64,000 bases of DNA from Oscillospiraceae bacterium. GTDB taxonomy: Bacteria; Bacillota; Clostridia; Oscillospirales; Oscillospiraceae. Where the stretch lies: NCBI GenBank assembly GCA_017397835.1, contig JAFQHV010000031.1, positions 1-64,000 on the forward strand, written 5' to 3'. The first letter of the stretch is position 1. Every line of letters starts with the position of its first letter. The notes under the pieces are model-generated. The model did not search any database and was not told the DNA's origin. It worked only from the letters and a program-made list of their open reading frames with translations. A program made the translations under genes and the position numbers. Of the stretch, positions 25,619-34,492 are shown one piece after another.

Positions 25619-27415
25619 TTATTGAATGCTCTCCAGAGGACTCAGGAACTCAGCCTTGCGGCCTTCCAGCTCGTCCACGTAGGAGCGGTCGCCGGACTCG
25701 TGCAGCTCCTGCAGGTAGAGATGGTGGTTCTTCATGATCTCCTCGTTGTGGCGGCCCAGCATCAGCATGGCGATGCTGGAACACTGGTCGGCAGCACGCT
25801 CCAGCAGGGTCAGCACCTCCATGAACACCAGGCTGGTGTCCACGGTGCAGATGCCCTGACGCAGGCGGGCGGCGTGGCGGTCACGCAGCAGCAGGACCAT
25901 ATCGTCAATGACCTCTTCCAGCGGCTCGATGCGGCGGGCGATGTTTTCATCGTCCTGCTGCAGGGCGGCGGCAGTCAGACCGATGATTTCCTCCACAGCA
26001 CCGCCCAGAATGTCCAACTCCCTCTGGGCGCTTTCGGAAAAGCTCTGTCCCGCCTCGTGCAGCTTCTTGGCCATCTCGTCGTAGTTGGTGGCGTAGTCAC
26101 CGATACGCTCCACAGCAGGCACACACTGCATGACCATGTTCAGCTGGCGGTTGTCCCGCTCGTTCTCCACATACTGGAACAGCTCAATGAGGAAGTTGTC
26201 GGACGCATCGGCAAAGTTGTCCAGCTTCTCCTCGCACTCGGCGATTTCCGTCGCGCGCTCCTCGCTGTACGCCTTAAACTGGGCAAGGGCCAGCTTGGTG
26301 TTGTCCAGGGCGGCACGGGCCATCACGCCCAGAGAGCGGCCGGCCTGACCCAAAGCCACGGTGGGGGAGATCATCAGCTTTTTGTCCAAAGCAGACAGCT
26401 CGGGATACTTGTCCTCCTTGGGCGGCTCCTCCTTGACCCAAGTGCAGGCGATCTTCATCAGCCAGCCGGTGAACGGCAGCAGCACGATGGCGGTGATCAG
26501 GTTAAACAGCGTCTGGAAATTGGCGATGGTACCGCTGTCGGCAATGCTGCCCCACAGCGCACCGAACAAACCAAAGCGGCGCAGCACCAGCATGGCGATC
26601 ATGAAGATCACCGTGCCAAGCGTATTGAACACAATGTGGACAACGCCGGTACGCTTGGCATCCTTGCCGGTGCCGATAGCGCACACCATGGCAGTGGTAA
26701 CACAGGTACCCAAATTGATGCCCATGATCATAGGGTAGATGATGTCAAAGGTCAGCGCATCGGTGGAAGACAGCGCCTGCAGAATACCCACCATGGCGGA
26801 AGAACTCTGCACAATGACGGTCAGCACCAGACCCGTAAAGATGCCCAGCACGGGCATATCCTGGAAATAAGTCAGCACACCCACAAAGGCAGGCGAGTCC
26901 GCCAGCGGCTCCACCGCATCGGTCATATACATCAGACCGGAGAACAGAATACCAAAGCCAAGGCAGATCATACCCACGTTCTTGGAGGTGTTCTTTCCAA
27001 CAAACATGAACAGAACGATACCCAAAATCAGCGCAATGGGGGCCAGAGTGTCGGGCTTAAAGAAGTTCAGCAGAGAGGTTTCCCCGGCTTCCAGATCCAT
27101 CAGACGAATGATCTGAGCGGTGATCGTGGTGCCGATGTTGGCACCCATGACGATACCAACCGCCTGCCGCAGGTTCAGGATGCCCGCGCCGATCAAACCC
27201 ACCGTCAGCACGATGGTGGCGGTGGAGCTTTGAATGATGGCGGTGACCAGTGCGCCGGTCAGCACGCCCATAACCACGTTTTGGGTCATCTTGCCCAGCA
27301 CGTTTTTCAGTGCCGCGCCGGAGCCCTGCTTCAATCCGTCGCCCATGATCTCCATGCCATAGAGGAACATGGCCAAACCGCCCAGCAGCTTGATAATGGT
27401 AAGAATCGTACTCAT
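25619..27415 (-). CDS. Na+/phosphate cotransporter family protein with PhoU-like domain
   Basis: This membrane transporter is predicted to import inorganic phosphate with Na+. The likely start is the ATG at 27415 (598 aa, MSTILTIIKLLGGLAMFLYGMEIMGDGL), with aaggag upstream. The two Na/Pi repeat cores are visible, each with the QSS motif (AIIQSSTATIVLTVGL and VIVQSSSAMVGILQAL). Roughly ten membrane helices cover residues 1-310. The C-terminal ~230 residues are charged helices typical of a PhoU domain. It is a single-gene transcript. Confidence 0.93.
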   Translation of the reverse strand: MSTILTIIKLLGGLAMFLYGMEIMGDGLKQGSGAALKNVLGKMTQNVVMGVLTGALVTAIIQSSTATIVLTVGLIGAGILNLRQAVGIVMGANIGTTITAQIIRLMDLEAGETSLLNFFKPDTLAPIALILGIVLFMFVGKNTSKNVGMICLGFGILFSGLMYMTDAVEPLADSPAFVGVLTYFQDMPVLGIFTGLVLTVIVQSSSAMVGILQALSSTDALTFDIIYPMIMGINLGTCVTTAMVCAIGTGKDAKRTGVVHIVFNTLGTVIFMIAMLVLRRFGLFGALWGSIADSGTIANFQTLFNLITAIVLLPFTGWLMKIACTWVKEEPPKEDKYPELSALDKKLMISPTVALGQAGRSLGVMARAALDNTKLALAQFKAYSEERATEIAECEEKLDNFADASDNFLIELFQYVENERDNRQLNMVMQCVPAVERIGDYATNYDEMAKKLHEAGQSFSESAQRELDILGGAVEEIIGLTAAALQQDDENIARRIEPLEEVIDDMVLLLRDRHAARLRQGICTVDTSLVFMEVLTLLERAADQCSSIAMLMLGRHNEEIMKNHHLYLQELHESGDRSYVDELEGRKAEFLSPLESIQ

Positions 27416-27539
27416 GTCATAAAACAACTCCTTCGTTTGTTTCTGTCGCCACACAGGACGACCTTCTTTCCCATTCTAATAACACCAACATTATACCTTA
27501 TTCCCCTTTTCTTGGCAAGAAATTTTCTGCGGGCAAAAA

Positions 27540-27577
27540 ACAAAGCGCGCAGCCTTCGCTGCGCGCTTGTTTGTAGC
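27540..27577. terminator. Terminator of the aldo/keto reductase gene
   Basis: An 11-bp stem (aagcgcgcagc/gctgcgcgctt, loop cttc) with flanking A and T runs lies next to the aldo/keto reductase stop. Confidence 0.85.
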
Positions 27578-27583
27578 TTTTGT

Positions 27584-28519
27584 TTACTTTGTTTTGCCGG
27601 TCTTGGGGTCCCACTTGGCGCTGCGGATGATCTCCATGGTCTTCTCGATGGGGGCCTTGCGGCCGATCTCGGCGATGGCGTCCATCTCGGCGGCGGTCAG
27701 GGGGCGGGTGTTGATCAGGTTGGCGTTGTCAACGACCTGCTCCGCCTTCTCGCAGCCCAGCACCAGGCTGGTCACGCCGGGCAGATCACGGATGTAGGCC
27801 ACAGCCAGCTGAGGCATGGTCAGGCCGCCGGCCTTGGCCACCTCGTTGACGGCATCCAGACTGGGCTGCATGAGGCTGTGCTGCTCGGGCGCTTTCTCCA
27901 TGCACAGCATACCCTGCAGGAACACGCTGCGGACGAAGACGATGATGTTGCGCTTACGCAGTTCCTCCAGCAGACCGCGCTCGGCAATGCGGGTATCCAG
28001 CACGCTCATGGGCAGCTGGACCGCCTCGATCCAGGGGGTCTTCTCCAGCATATACTCCACGTCGTCCGCGGTGTAGACGGAGGCGCCCATAAAGGCCACC
28101 TTTCCCTCTTCCTTGGCGCGGTGGAACTCATCGCAAATCGCGTCGCCGTGGCCGCGCAGGTCGGCCTCGCTGTGGAACATATAGCCCGTTACGCTGCCCA
28201 GCCGCTCCTGGGACAGGGCCAGCTGCGCCTTGAACTGACCGACGGGGTCGGCGGGGTCACGGACCTTGAACTTGCTGACGATGTTCATGCCGCCGCCGGT
28301 AGCCTTGTGCCAGTCGCCCACCACCTGCTCGCTGGTGCCGTAGGCATTGGCGGTGTCCAGGCAGTTGACGCCCACCTTCCGGGCGGTATCCAGCAAGTTA
28401 AAGGCCTGCTCTTCACTGGGAACGCCGATGGTGTTGGCCAGGCCGTAGTTGACACCCAGCTGGACGGTACCCAGGCTGAAGCGGGAAATGTCAAGGCCGC
28501 GAATGTTGATGGTTTCCAT
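27584..28519 (-). CDS. Aldo/keto reductase
   Basis: This NAD(P)H-dependent oxidoreductase has a TIM-barrel fold. The 311-residue protein shows GTVQLGVNYG, the catalytic-Asp region NCLDTANAYGTSEQVVG and a SLVLGCEKAEQV cofactor-binding segment. The catalytic Tyr is in NAYG. It is the last gene downstream of two ABC permeases on the same strand, with a strong hairpin between them, so it may act on a carbonyl sugar imported by that system. The substrate is not predictable. Confidence 0.88.
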   Translation of the reverse strand: METINIRGLDISRFSLGTVQLGVNYGLANTIGVPSEEQAFNLLDTARKVGVNCLDTANAYGTSEQVVGDWHKATGGGMNIVSKFKVRDPADPVGQFKAQLALSQERLGSVTGYMFHSEADLRGHGDAICDEFHRAKEEGKVAFMGASVYTADDVEYMLEKTPWIEAVQLPMSVLDTRIAERGLLEELRKRNIIVFVRSVFLQGMLCMEKAPEQHSLMQPSLDAVNEVAKAGGLTMPQLAVAYIRDLPGVTSLVLGCEKAEQVVDNANLINTRPLTAAEMDAIAEIGRKAPIEKTMEIIRSAKWDPKTGKTK

Positions 28520-28550
28520 ATTCTTTCCTCCTCTATTGTTCCAAAGGCAG

Positions 28551-28580
28551 GTTTACCCCGGGCAAAAGCCCGGGGTAAAC
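28551..28580 (-). other. Strong intercistronic hairpin without a T tract
   Basis: A perfect 13-bp stem (gtttaccccgggc/gcccggggtaaac) with a 4-base loop lies between the permease gene and the aldo/keto reductase gene. No T run follows it on the transcribed strand, so RNA stabilisation or processing is more likely than termination. Confidence 0.6.
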
Positions 28581-28596
28581 AAGATCCACAATTGAA

Positions 28597-29505
28597 TTAA
28601 CCCTTAACGCTGCCGATCATAACGCCCTTCTCAAAGAACTTCTGAACAAAGGGGTACATGGCAATGATGGGGGCAGAGGTGACCACGATCAAGCAGTACT
28701 TGATCAGGTCGGCCATACCGGCCATCTGGCGGCGCAGCTCGGGGTCGGTGACCATTTGGTCCACCTGCTGGGCATCCAGGATGTTACGCAGGACGATCTG
28801 CAGGGGCTGCTTATCGGCATCGCGCAGATACAGCATGCAGGTGAAGTAGTTGTTCCAGTGGCCCACGGCGTAGTACAGAGTGACCACACTCAGCACGGCC
28901 TTGGACAGGGGCAGCACCACGCTGAACAGGGTGCGCAGCTCGGAGCAGCCGTCGATGCGGGCCGCCTCGATCAGCTCACCGGGGATGCTGCTCTTGAAGT
29001 AGGTGCGGATAATGATCATGTTGTAAGCGCTGATGGCACCGGACAGCAGAATACCCAGACGGCTGTTGGTCAGGTGCAGCTTGCTCATCAGCAGGTAGGT
29101 GGGGATCATGCCGGCGGAGAAGATCATGGTCATAGTGAACATGACGGTGACCACGCCGCGGCCCTGGTAGTGGTGGCGGGACAGAGGATAGGCCGCCAGC
29201 ACGGACAGGAGCATATTGATGGTAGTACCCACCACCGTGTAGAAGATACTGTTGGCAAAGCCGATCCACACGCTGTCATAGCTGAAGATGATCTCATAGC
29301 CCTTCAGGGACGGGTCCACGGGCCACAGCAGCACGCGGCCGCTGGAAACGGCGATGCCGGAGGAGAAGGAGTTGGACAGAACGTAGATGATGGGGTAGGC
29401 AACGACCAGCAGCAGCAGAACCAGAACGATATCGGTCAGACCGTACAGAAGCTTGTCGTCCCAAGTGCGGTGACGCTTGATCTTAATGTCATGTGTTTTA
29501 GCCAT
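28597..29505 (-). CDS. Carbohydrate ABC transporter permease (YtcP/LplC type)
   Basis: This is one of two inner-membrane subunits of a sugar importer. I chose ATG 29505 (302 aa, MAKTHDIKIKR) ten bases after gggagg. Six membrane helices are evident, and the EAA loop reads ELIEAARIDGCSELRTLFSVVLPLSK. The C-terminus ends in FFEKGVMIGSVKG, typical of the LplC/YtcP class that imports oligosaccharides. The partner permease lies immediately upstream. No binding protein or ATPase is found in the window; such systems often use a shared MsmX-like ATPase. Confidence 0.92.
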   Translation of the reverse strand: MAKTHDIKIKRHRTWDDKLLYGLTDIVLVLLLLVVAYPIIYVLSNSFSSGIAVSSGRVLLWPVDPSLKGYEIIFSYDSVWIGFANSIFYTVVGTTINMLLSVLAAYPLSRHHYQGRGVVTVMFTMTMIFSAGMIPTYLLMSKLHLTNSRLGILLSGAISAYNMIIIRTYFKSSIPGELIEAARIDGCSELRTLFSVVLPLSKAVLSVVTLYYAVGHWNNYFTCMLYLRDADKQPLQIVLRNILDAQQVDQMVTDPELRRQMAGMADLIKYCLIVVTSAPIIAMYPFVQKFFEKGVMIGSVKG

Positions 29506-29525
29506 TATGTTCAAACCTCCCTTTC

Positions 29526-30491
29526 TCAGAACAGGCCCTGCTCGCCGTTGGTCAGCTTGCTGGTGACAGCATTGATGGTAACCAGCATAGTGGTGTTGAT
29601 AACGGCGTTGAACAGGTCGATGGCGGTACCGTAAGACTGCTGATTGGCCTTGGTAAAGCCAACCTTATAAACGTAAGTAGAGATGACCTCGGAGGTGGAC
29701 AGGTTCAGGTCGTTCTGCATCAGGTAGACCTTCTCATAGCCCACGCTCATAACAGAGCCGAATCGCAGGATCAGCAAAATGCAGATGGTGGGCATGATGG
29801 CGGGCAGGTCCACGTTCAGCACGCGCTTCCAGCGGCTGGCACCGTCCAGCTCGGCCGCCTCGTGCAGCTCGTGGGACACGCCGGCCAACGCGGCCACGTA
29901 GATAATGGTGGACCAACCCATCTGCTGCCACACACCGGACCAGACGAACAGGTGGCGGAAGGCGGCGGCGCTGCCGCGGATATCGGGGCAGGTGCCGACA
30001 CCACCGAAGAAGTTGTACACCGTAGTGGCCACACCGATGGGGCTGAGGATCTGGTTGACGATACCGACCAGAACCACGACGGAGATAAAGTGGGGCATGT
30101 AGGACACGTTCTGAGTCAGCTTCTTCAGAACCTTACGCTCGCTGACGTGCAGCATCAGGGCCAGAACGATGGGAATGGGGAAGCTGGCCGCGATGGTGTA
30201 CAGAGAAAGCACCAGCGTGTTTCGAATCAGCTGCCAGAAGTTATACGCCTTGAAGAAGGCGATAAAGTGCTTGAGGCCGACCCACTCACTGCCCCAGATA
30301 CCGGCACGGGTGCGGAAATCCTTAAAGGCGATCTGCAGACCGTACATGGGGGAGTAGTAAAAGACGATCAGGTACAGAACAGGCAGAGCGATCAGCAGGT
30401 GCAGCTGCCAGTTCTTGCGGACGCGAAGCCAGAAACCCTGCTTGCGAAGCGGAGTCTGTACGTCCAAAGTGTTTTGGGCAGTAGTGTTCAT
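29526..30491 (-). CDS. Carbohydrate ABC transporter permease (YteP/LplB type)
   Basis: This is the first permease of the importer, 321 residues with six membrane helices and the family segment YYSPMYGLQIAFKDF near the N-terminus. The EAA loop is ELHEAAELDGASRWKRVLNVDLPAIMPT. It starts at 30491 with aaggaag upstream and is separated from its partner by 20 bases. It is preceded by a clear promoter at 30681-30709. The substrate-binding lipoprotein that normally accompanies this pair is missing from the locus, which is unusual. Confidence 0.92.
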   Translation of the reverse strand: MNTTAQNTLDVQTPLRKQGFWLRVRKNWQLHLLIALPVLYLIVFYYSPMYGLQIAFKDFRTRAGIWGSEWVGLKHFIAFFKAYNFWQLIRNTLVLSLYTIAASFPIPIVLALMLHVSERKVLKKLTQNVSYMPHFISVVVLVGIVNQILSPIGVATTVYNFFGGVGTCPDIRGSAAAFRHLFVWSGVWQQMGWSTIIYVAALAGVSHELHEAAELDGASRWKRVLNVDLPAIMPTICILLILRFGSVMSVGYEKVYLMQNDLNLSTSEVISTYVYKVGFTKANQQSYGTAIDLFNAVINTTMLVTINAVTSKLTNGEQGLF

Positions 30492-30680
30492 GCGCTAACT
30501 TCCTTTCTTGATTGTGGGAGGACCCACGTTCTCGGCCTCGCCGGAGTAGGAAAACTGTCCGGCGACACCATCAGAAGGTCCGGCCGAAACGCTCCGCGCC
30601 GACCTTTACGGACGATGTGTCTGCCCTGACAGGCAGGGATGCTGCCGCTCACACGGGAGCGGGCGCTATTGTTACGCTAT

Positions 30681-30709
30681 ATTATATATGTACTTGTCCG
30701 TTTGCGCAA
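30681..30709 (-). promoter_or_regulatory. Promoter of the ABC permease operon
   Basis: TTGCGC and a perfect TATAAT on the minus strand with 17-base spacing. The predicted 5' leader is about 180 bases long. Confidence 0.75.
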
Positions 30710-31193
30710 GCACAGATTTTTTCGCCTATGGTCAAATGTAACAATAACGGCCCCCATCAAGGGGGCATGTCCAGTGTATATTTTAATTCCTCCCCCTTCC
30801 TTTCGCAATATCCAATCCCCTTTCCCCTTTCTCATTTTTCGCACATCGCCCCTAAAACCCCCTTTGTTTCTCCTTGTTTTTTCCTGTATTTCCTTTTGCT
30901 TCCATTTTTTATTCGCCCGACTCAATTCTGTCAAAACGCACAACATTCTCAATTGTTCACAACGCATTTCTCACGAACCCATTTGTTTTCAACGGTTTCG
31001 CGTTTGGTGGTTTTGTCAACATTCTCATTTTCGTCGTTCCGACGAAAATCCCCCCGGCTTTTTCTCATTTTTCGCTCCGTTCCGGGCCATTCTACGCCCG
31101 TTGATTTTTTCTTTGCCGCTATTTTCAATTTTACTATGGTCATTTTTGCTTTTATGCTTTATAATGTATGTCGATTTGAAAGGGAGTGAGAAA
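30710..31193. other. Pyrimidine-rich, AT-richer intergenic region with repeats and a perfect palindrome
   Basis: No gene fits between the divergent permease and AraC-TM genes. The plus strand is strongly pyrimidine-rich from about 30780 to 31140, unlike the rest of the window. The 15-mer tttctcatttttcgc occurs at 30828 and 31061, with a variant near 31020. A perfect 10-bp inverted repeat attttcgtcg/cgacgaaaat (3-base spacer) lies at 31027-31049. A TATAAT at 31160-31165 with a weak -35 (tggtca, 17 bases upstream) may drive the regulator gene. An in-frame open extension upstream of 31194 lacks protein-like composition. Confidence 0.6.
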
Positions 31194-33314
31194 ATGCGTC
31201 GGCTGTTTGACCGCCTTGTGGCACGACTGTCTCTGTTTTGGCGGTACTTTATCCTGCTCAGTGCCGTGATGGTCCTGTTCCTGGCCGCATTTTCCGTCTC
31301 CACCCGTCTGTTCACCCAGTCGCTGCAGGACTCCTACCTGACCCAGGCACAGGAGAGCTTTAATCAGAACTGCCAGTCTTTCTCTCAGGCCCTGTTTCTG
31401 ACCCACACCCTGCCCGCCGCACTGGAAAACAACAGTGAATATACCACTATCACGTCCTCGGGCTACCCTTTGGAGCGCCGTGTCATCCCCTCCCTGCTGA
31501 CCTTGCGGGACTCCTTTACCATCCAGTGCACCATGCTGGACCTGCCCACGGAGTGCTTTTTGCTGTTTGGCCGGCCCCAGGCCTGCCTGACCCGCAGCAG
31601 CATCTTCACCACAGGAGAAGACTGCTTTTCCTCCTACTTGGTGTATGAAGACGGCGGGGCCGCCCTGCGCACCGCGCTGGACCAACCCCGAGGGCACAGC
31701 AGCCTGCAGCTGCTGCCCGCCCAAAACGTGTCCGTAGCCGGCGCCGCTCCCGCCCCCTATCTGACCCTGCTGGTTTCCTCCTCCTACGGCACCGACACCT
31801 ACGGTTTTCTCTACTCCGACAACGCCATCAGTGAGTACTTCCGACTCAGCGCCCTGCCCGCCGACACATATCTGCAGCTGGTCCGCTTCGACGGGACCGT
31901 GCTGTTTTCCCACGGCCAGGCCGCTGACGACGGATTTATCCGGCTTTCCTGCCCCATCCCCAGCCTGTCCTGTGATGCCGTGATCGGCGTCCCCCGTTCT
32001 TTCTTCCTGCAGACCACGCAAAGTATGCGGACCATCCCCCTGCTGATCTTCCTGCTGTGCATGATCGTCGGCACGGCCATGTGTCTGGCTTTTTCACACA
32101 TCAGCGTACGACCCTTCCGCCGCCTCATCGAGACCCACGCCATGGGGGAAGCCTCCTCCGCCGTGGAAAACGAGCTGGCCACCATCGACAGCTTCCTGCG
32201 CACCACCCAGCAGCGGACCGCCGCCCTGCACAGTATGCTCACGTCCAGCCTGCTGGTGCGCTCCTTCTCCGGTCAACCCATCCGGCAGGACGAGTATCAA
32301 TCCCTGTCCGTGGCCTTCCCCCAGTTCCAGCAGCCCCAGCGCGCCGCCATCATCCGGGACCGCAACAGCGACAGCAGCATTCACCACAGCGAATCCATGT
32401 TCAACCTGCTGCACGACGCCCTGCCGGAACAGTTTTTGTGCGAATACATCAGCCTGCAGGAGGTGCTGGTCCTCTTCCCCGCCGAGCCGGCTGACCTGGA
32501 CCTGCTTCAAACCGCCCTGACCGACCTGAGCATCGACGGCTCTCTGCCCCGCTTTTTCTGCGGTGTCAGCGCCCCCTTCGTGGGGCTGAGCGAGCTGTCC
32601 AACGCCATCCGCCAAGCCCAGTTCTGCATCAGTGCAGACAGCCGCCGTCCCATTATCCAATTCTCCGAGGAGGCCGTGGGCGGTAACCTGTCCTCTCCCG
32701 GCACCGCCTTTGACCTCAAACGGTTCCAGCAGGCCCTGTCCACCTGGAATCAGCACGAGCTGCTCTCCCTGCTGGACCAGGCCGGTTCCAATCCCGGCTC
32801 GCACCCGGAGGAGCTGTTCTACAGCATTCTCTTCCTGCTGCGGGACACCGCTGCCTCCGGCAACATGGATTTCCCCGACCACGAAAGCTGCACCTATCTT
32901 CCCACCGGCACCCCCGCCGCCAATCTGCAGCGCCTGCGGGAGATCGTCAACGACCTGTTCCGTCAGAAATCCGCCCTGCAGCTGTCCGACAAGCAGCAGT
33001 TGTGTGAGGATCTGGTGGAGTTCATCCGTCAAAACTTCTCCGACCCGACCCTGTGCCTGTTTTCCCTGTCCCGGCAGTTTGGCGTGTCGGAGCGGTACAC
33101 CCACAACGCCATCCAGTCCACCACCGGCATGAATTTCAGCAGCTTCCTCTTCCAGTGCCGTATGCAGGAGGCGGCCCGCCTGCTGCAGCAGACGGACATC
33201 TCCATCAATCAGGTGGCCGAGCAGTGCGGTTACCCCGCCATCAGCACGTTCTACCGCAACTTCAAGAAGTTCTATCAAATGACCCCCGCCGACTATAAGG
33301 ACAGCGTCCATTGA
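31194..33314 (+). CDS. Membrane-bound AraC-family regulator (YesN/YtdP-like)
   Basis: The start ATG 31194 follows agggag, giving 706 residues. One membrane helix lies near residues 16-38, then an extracytoplasmic sensor region to about 280. A second helix follows (IPLLIFLLCMIVGTAMCLAF, about 283-302). A cytoplasmic linker leads to an AraC HTH at about 600-700 (LCLFSLSRQFGVSERYTHNA and ISINQVAEQCGYPAISTFYRNF). Such proteins are typically encoded next to LplB/LplC-type permeases and YesL, as here, and are thought to sense extracellular sugars. It probably regulates the divergent permease operon and its own downstream catabolic genes. Confidence 0.92.
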   Translation: MRRLFDRLVARLSLFWRYFILLSAVMVLFLAAFSVSTRLFTQSLQDSYLTQAQESFNQNCQSFSQALFLTHTLPAALENNSEYTTITSSGYPLERRVIPSLLTLRDSFTIQCTMLDLPTECFLLFGRPQACLTRSSIFTTGEDCFSSYLVYEDGGAALRTALDQPRGHSSLQLLPAQNVSVAGAAPAPYLTLLVSSSYGTDTYGFLYSDNAISEYFRLSALPADTYLQLVRFDGTVLFSHGQAADDGFIRLSCPIPSLSCDAVIGVPRSFFLQTTQSMRTIPLLIFLLCMIVGTAMCLAFSHISVRPFRRLIETHAMGEASSAVENELATIDSFLRTTQQRTAALHSMLTSSLLVRSFSGQPIRQDEYQSLSVAFPQFQQPQRAAIIRDRNSDSSIHHSESMFNLLHDALPEQFLCEYISLQEVLVLFPAEPADLDLLQTALTDLSIDGSLPRFFCGVSAPFVGLSELSNAIRQAQFCISADSRRPIIQFSEEAVGGNLSSPGTAFDLKRFQQALSTWNQHELLSLLDQAGSNPGSHPEELFYSILFLLRDTAASGNMDFPDHESCTYLPTGTPAANLQRLREIVNDLFRQKSALQLSDKQQLCEDLVEFIRQNFSDPTLCLFSLSRQFGVSERYTHNAIQSTTGMNFSSFLFQCRMQEAARLLQQTDISINQVAEQCGYPAISTFYRNFKKFYQMTPADYKDSVH

Positions 33315-33336
33315 CCGGGGCCGAAAGGAGAAACCC

Positions 33337-34002
33337 ATGAAACAGTTTTCTTCCTGGGCGTTTGCCCTGTTGGATTGGATCATGCACACCGCCGTACTGA
33401 ACGTGCTGTTCCTGCTGTGCAGTCTGCCGGTGGTCACCATCGGCACATCCCTGACCGCCCTGTGCGCCGGTCAGCGGGCCTTAATTAAAAAGGAGCCCTG
33501 CTTCCGCGCCTTTTTCCTTGCATTCCGCGTCAGCTTTTGGCGCTCTGCCGCCGCGTGGCTGATCCTGCTGCCCATCAACGGTCTGCTGATCTTCCACACC
33601 GTTTCCCTGCTCCCCTACTGGAACGAAGGCGCCCTGCCCCAGCTGTTTTTTGCCGGACTGCTGACCCTGCTGGCTCTGTCCGTCACCATCACCGTTTTCG
33701 TCTTTTACTCCCGGTTCGAGGGCAAGCTGTTCCGGCTGCTGCGCTGCGGTGCGGAGCTGGCCCTGTCCAATCTGCCCCGAGCCGTCCTGACCGCGCTCCT
33801 GTTCGCCCTGCCCTTCGCTCTGCTCTTCTTCGCCACCTCCATATTCTTCGCTTTGAGCGTGCTGTGGGCGTTCTTCTACTTCTCCGTGGCCGCCTGGGCC
33901 GCCGTATGGCTTATGAACAAACCCTTCATCCGCTTTGCACAGCAGACGTTGGGATTGGATACAACAAAACATAACAAGGAGGATGCACGCAATGATTATT
34001 GA
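33337..34002 (+). CDS. YesL-family (DUF624) membrane protein
   Basis: The 221-residue protein has about five membrane helices and the family start LLDWIMHTAVLNVLFLLCSLPVVTIG. It starts at ATG 33337 with aaaggag upstream. YesL proteins are small membrane proteins of unknown activity that accompany oligosaccharide ABC transporter loci such as the B. subtilis rhamnogalacturonan cluster. It is 22 bases after the regulator and overlaps the next gene's start by 11 bases, so the genes form one operon. Confidence 0.9.
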   Translation: MKQFSSWAFALLDWIMHTAVLNVLFLLCSLPVVTIGTSLTALCAGQRALIKKEPCFRAFFLAFRVSFWRSAAAWLILLPINGLLIFHTVSLLPYWNEGALPQLFFAGLLTLLALSVTITVFVFYSRFEGKLFRLLRCGAELALSNLPRAVLTALLFALPFALLFFATSIFFALSVLWAFFYFSVAAWAAVWLMNKPFIRFAQQTLGLDTTKHNKEDARNDY

Positions 34003-34459
34003 CCGCATCGAAAACGCCCCCCACTACTTTGGTCTCGGCCCCCAGTGGAAGACCGCTCTGACCGCCATCATGGAGTATGACCCTGCCAAGTTCGAAAAGG
34101 GCAAGAAGACCGAGCTGGAAAACGGTGTCCGTTTCCTGCAGTTCGAGCCCACCACCAAGGACCGCAGCGAGGTCATTTTCGAGGCTCACCGCAAGTACGC
34201 CGACATCATGATCTTTGCTGCCGGCGAGGAGAAGCTGGCCTGGAAGTCCACCCCCGACCTGAAGAACATCACCGAGGAATACAAGGAAGAGGGCGACTGC
34301 CTGCTGGCCGACCTGGATGACGATGCGCTGGAAGTACCCATGAAGCCCGGTTACTTCATCGTCTTCATGCCTCAGGATGCCCACGGCCCCGACATCGCCA
34401 TCGGCGCCCCCGCCGCTGCCCGCCGCATCGTGGTCAAGGTCCCCATGTCTTTGGACTAA
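33992..34459 (+). CDS. YhcH/YjgK/YiaL-family (DUF386) protein
   Basis: This is a cupin-like protein of 155 residues. ATG 33992 is chosen because aaggagg ends nine bases earlier; upstream in-frame ATGs are too close or have no site. Family motifs include HRKYADIMIFAAGEE and the C-terminal FIVFMPQDAHGPDIAIG, carrying the likely metal-binding His/Asp residues. Family members occur in sialic acid and other sugar operons and are suspected sugar anomerases or isomerases. In this operon it may act on the same sugar as the MocA and SDR enzymes. Confidence 0.9.
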   Translation: MIIDRIENAPHYFGLGPQWKTALTAIMEYDPAKFEKGKKTELENGVRFLQFEPTTKDRSEVIFEAHRKYADIMIFAAGEEKLAWKSTPDLKNITEEYKEEGDCLLADLDDDALEVPMKPGYFIVFMPQDAHGPDIAIGAPAAARRIVVKVPMSLD

Positions 34460-34492
34460 ACCTCCCCAACAGCGTAAAGCGAGGTAATCATC

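Noticed and set aside
25550-28600. Plus-strand frame of about 1000 codons opposite the Na/Pi transporter and aldo/keto reductase genes
   Set aside because: It is His/Gly/Gln-rich antisense shadow; both minus-strand genes are recognised families with start sites and terminators.
30639-31193. Open reading frame extending the AraC-TM protein by about 185 residues at its N-terminus
   Set aside because: The composition is Phe/Pro/Ser-rich and not protein-like, it lies in a pyrimidine tract, and a good ribosome-binding site and start exist at 31194.
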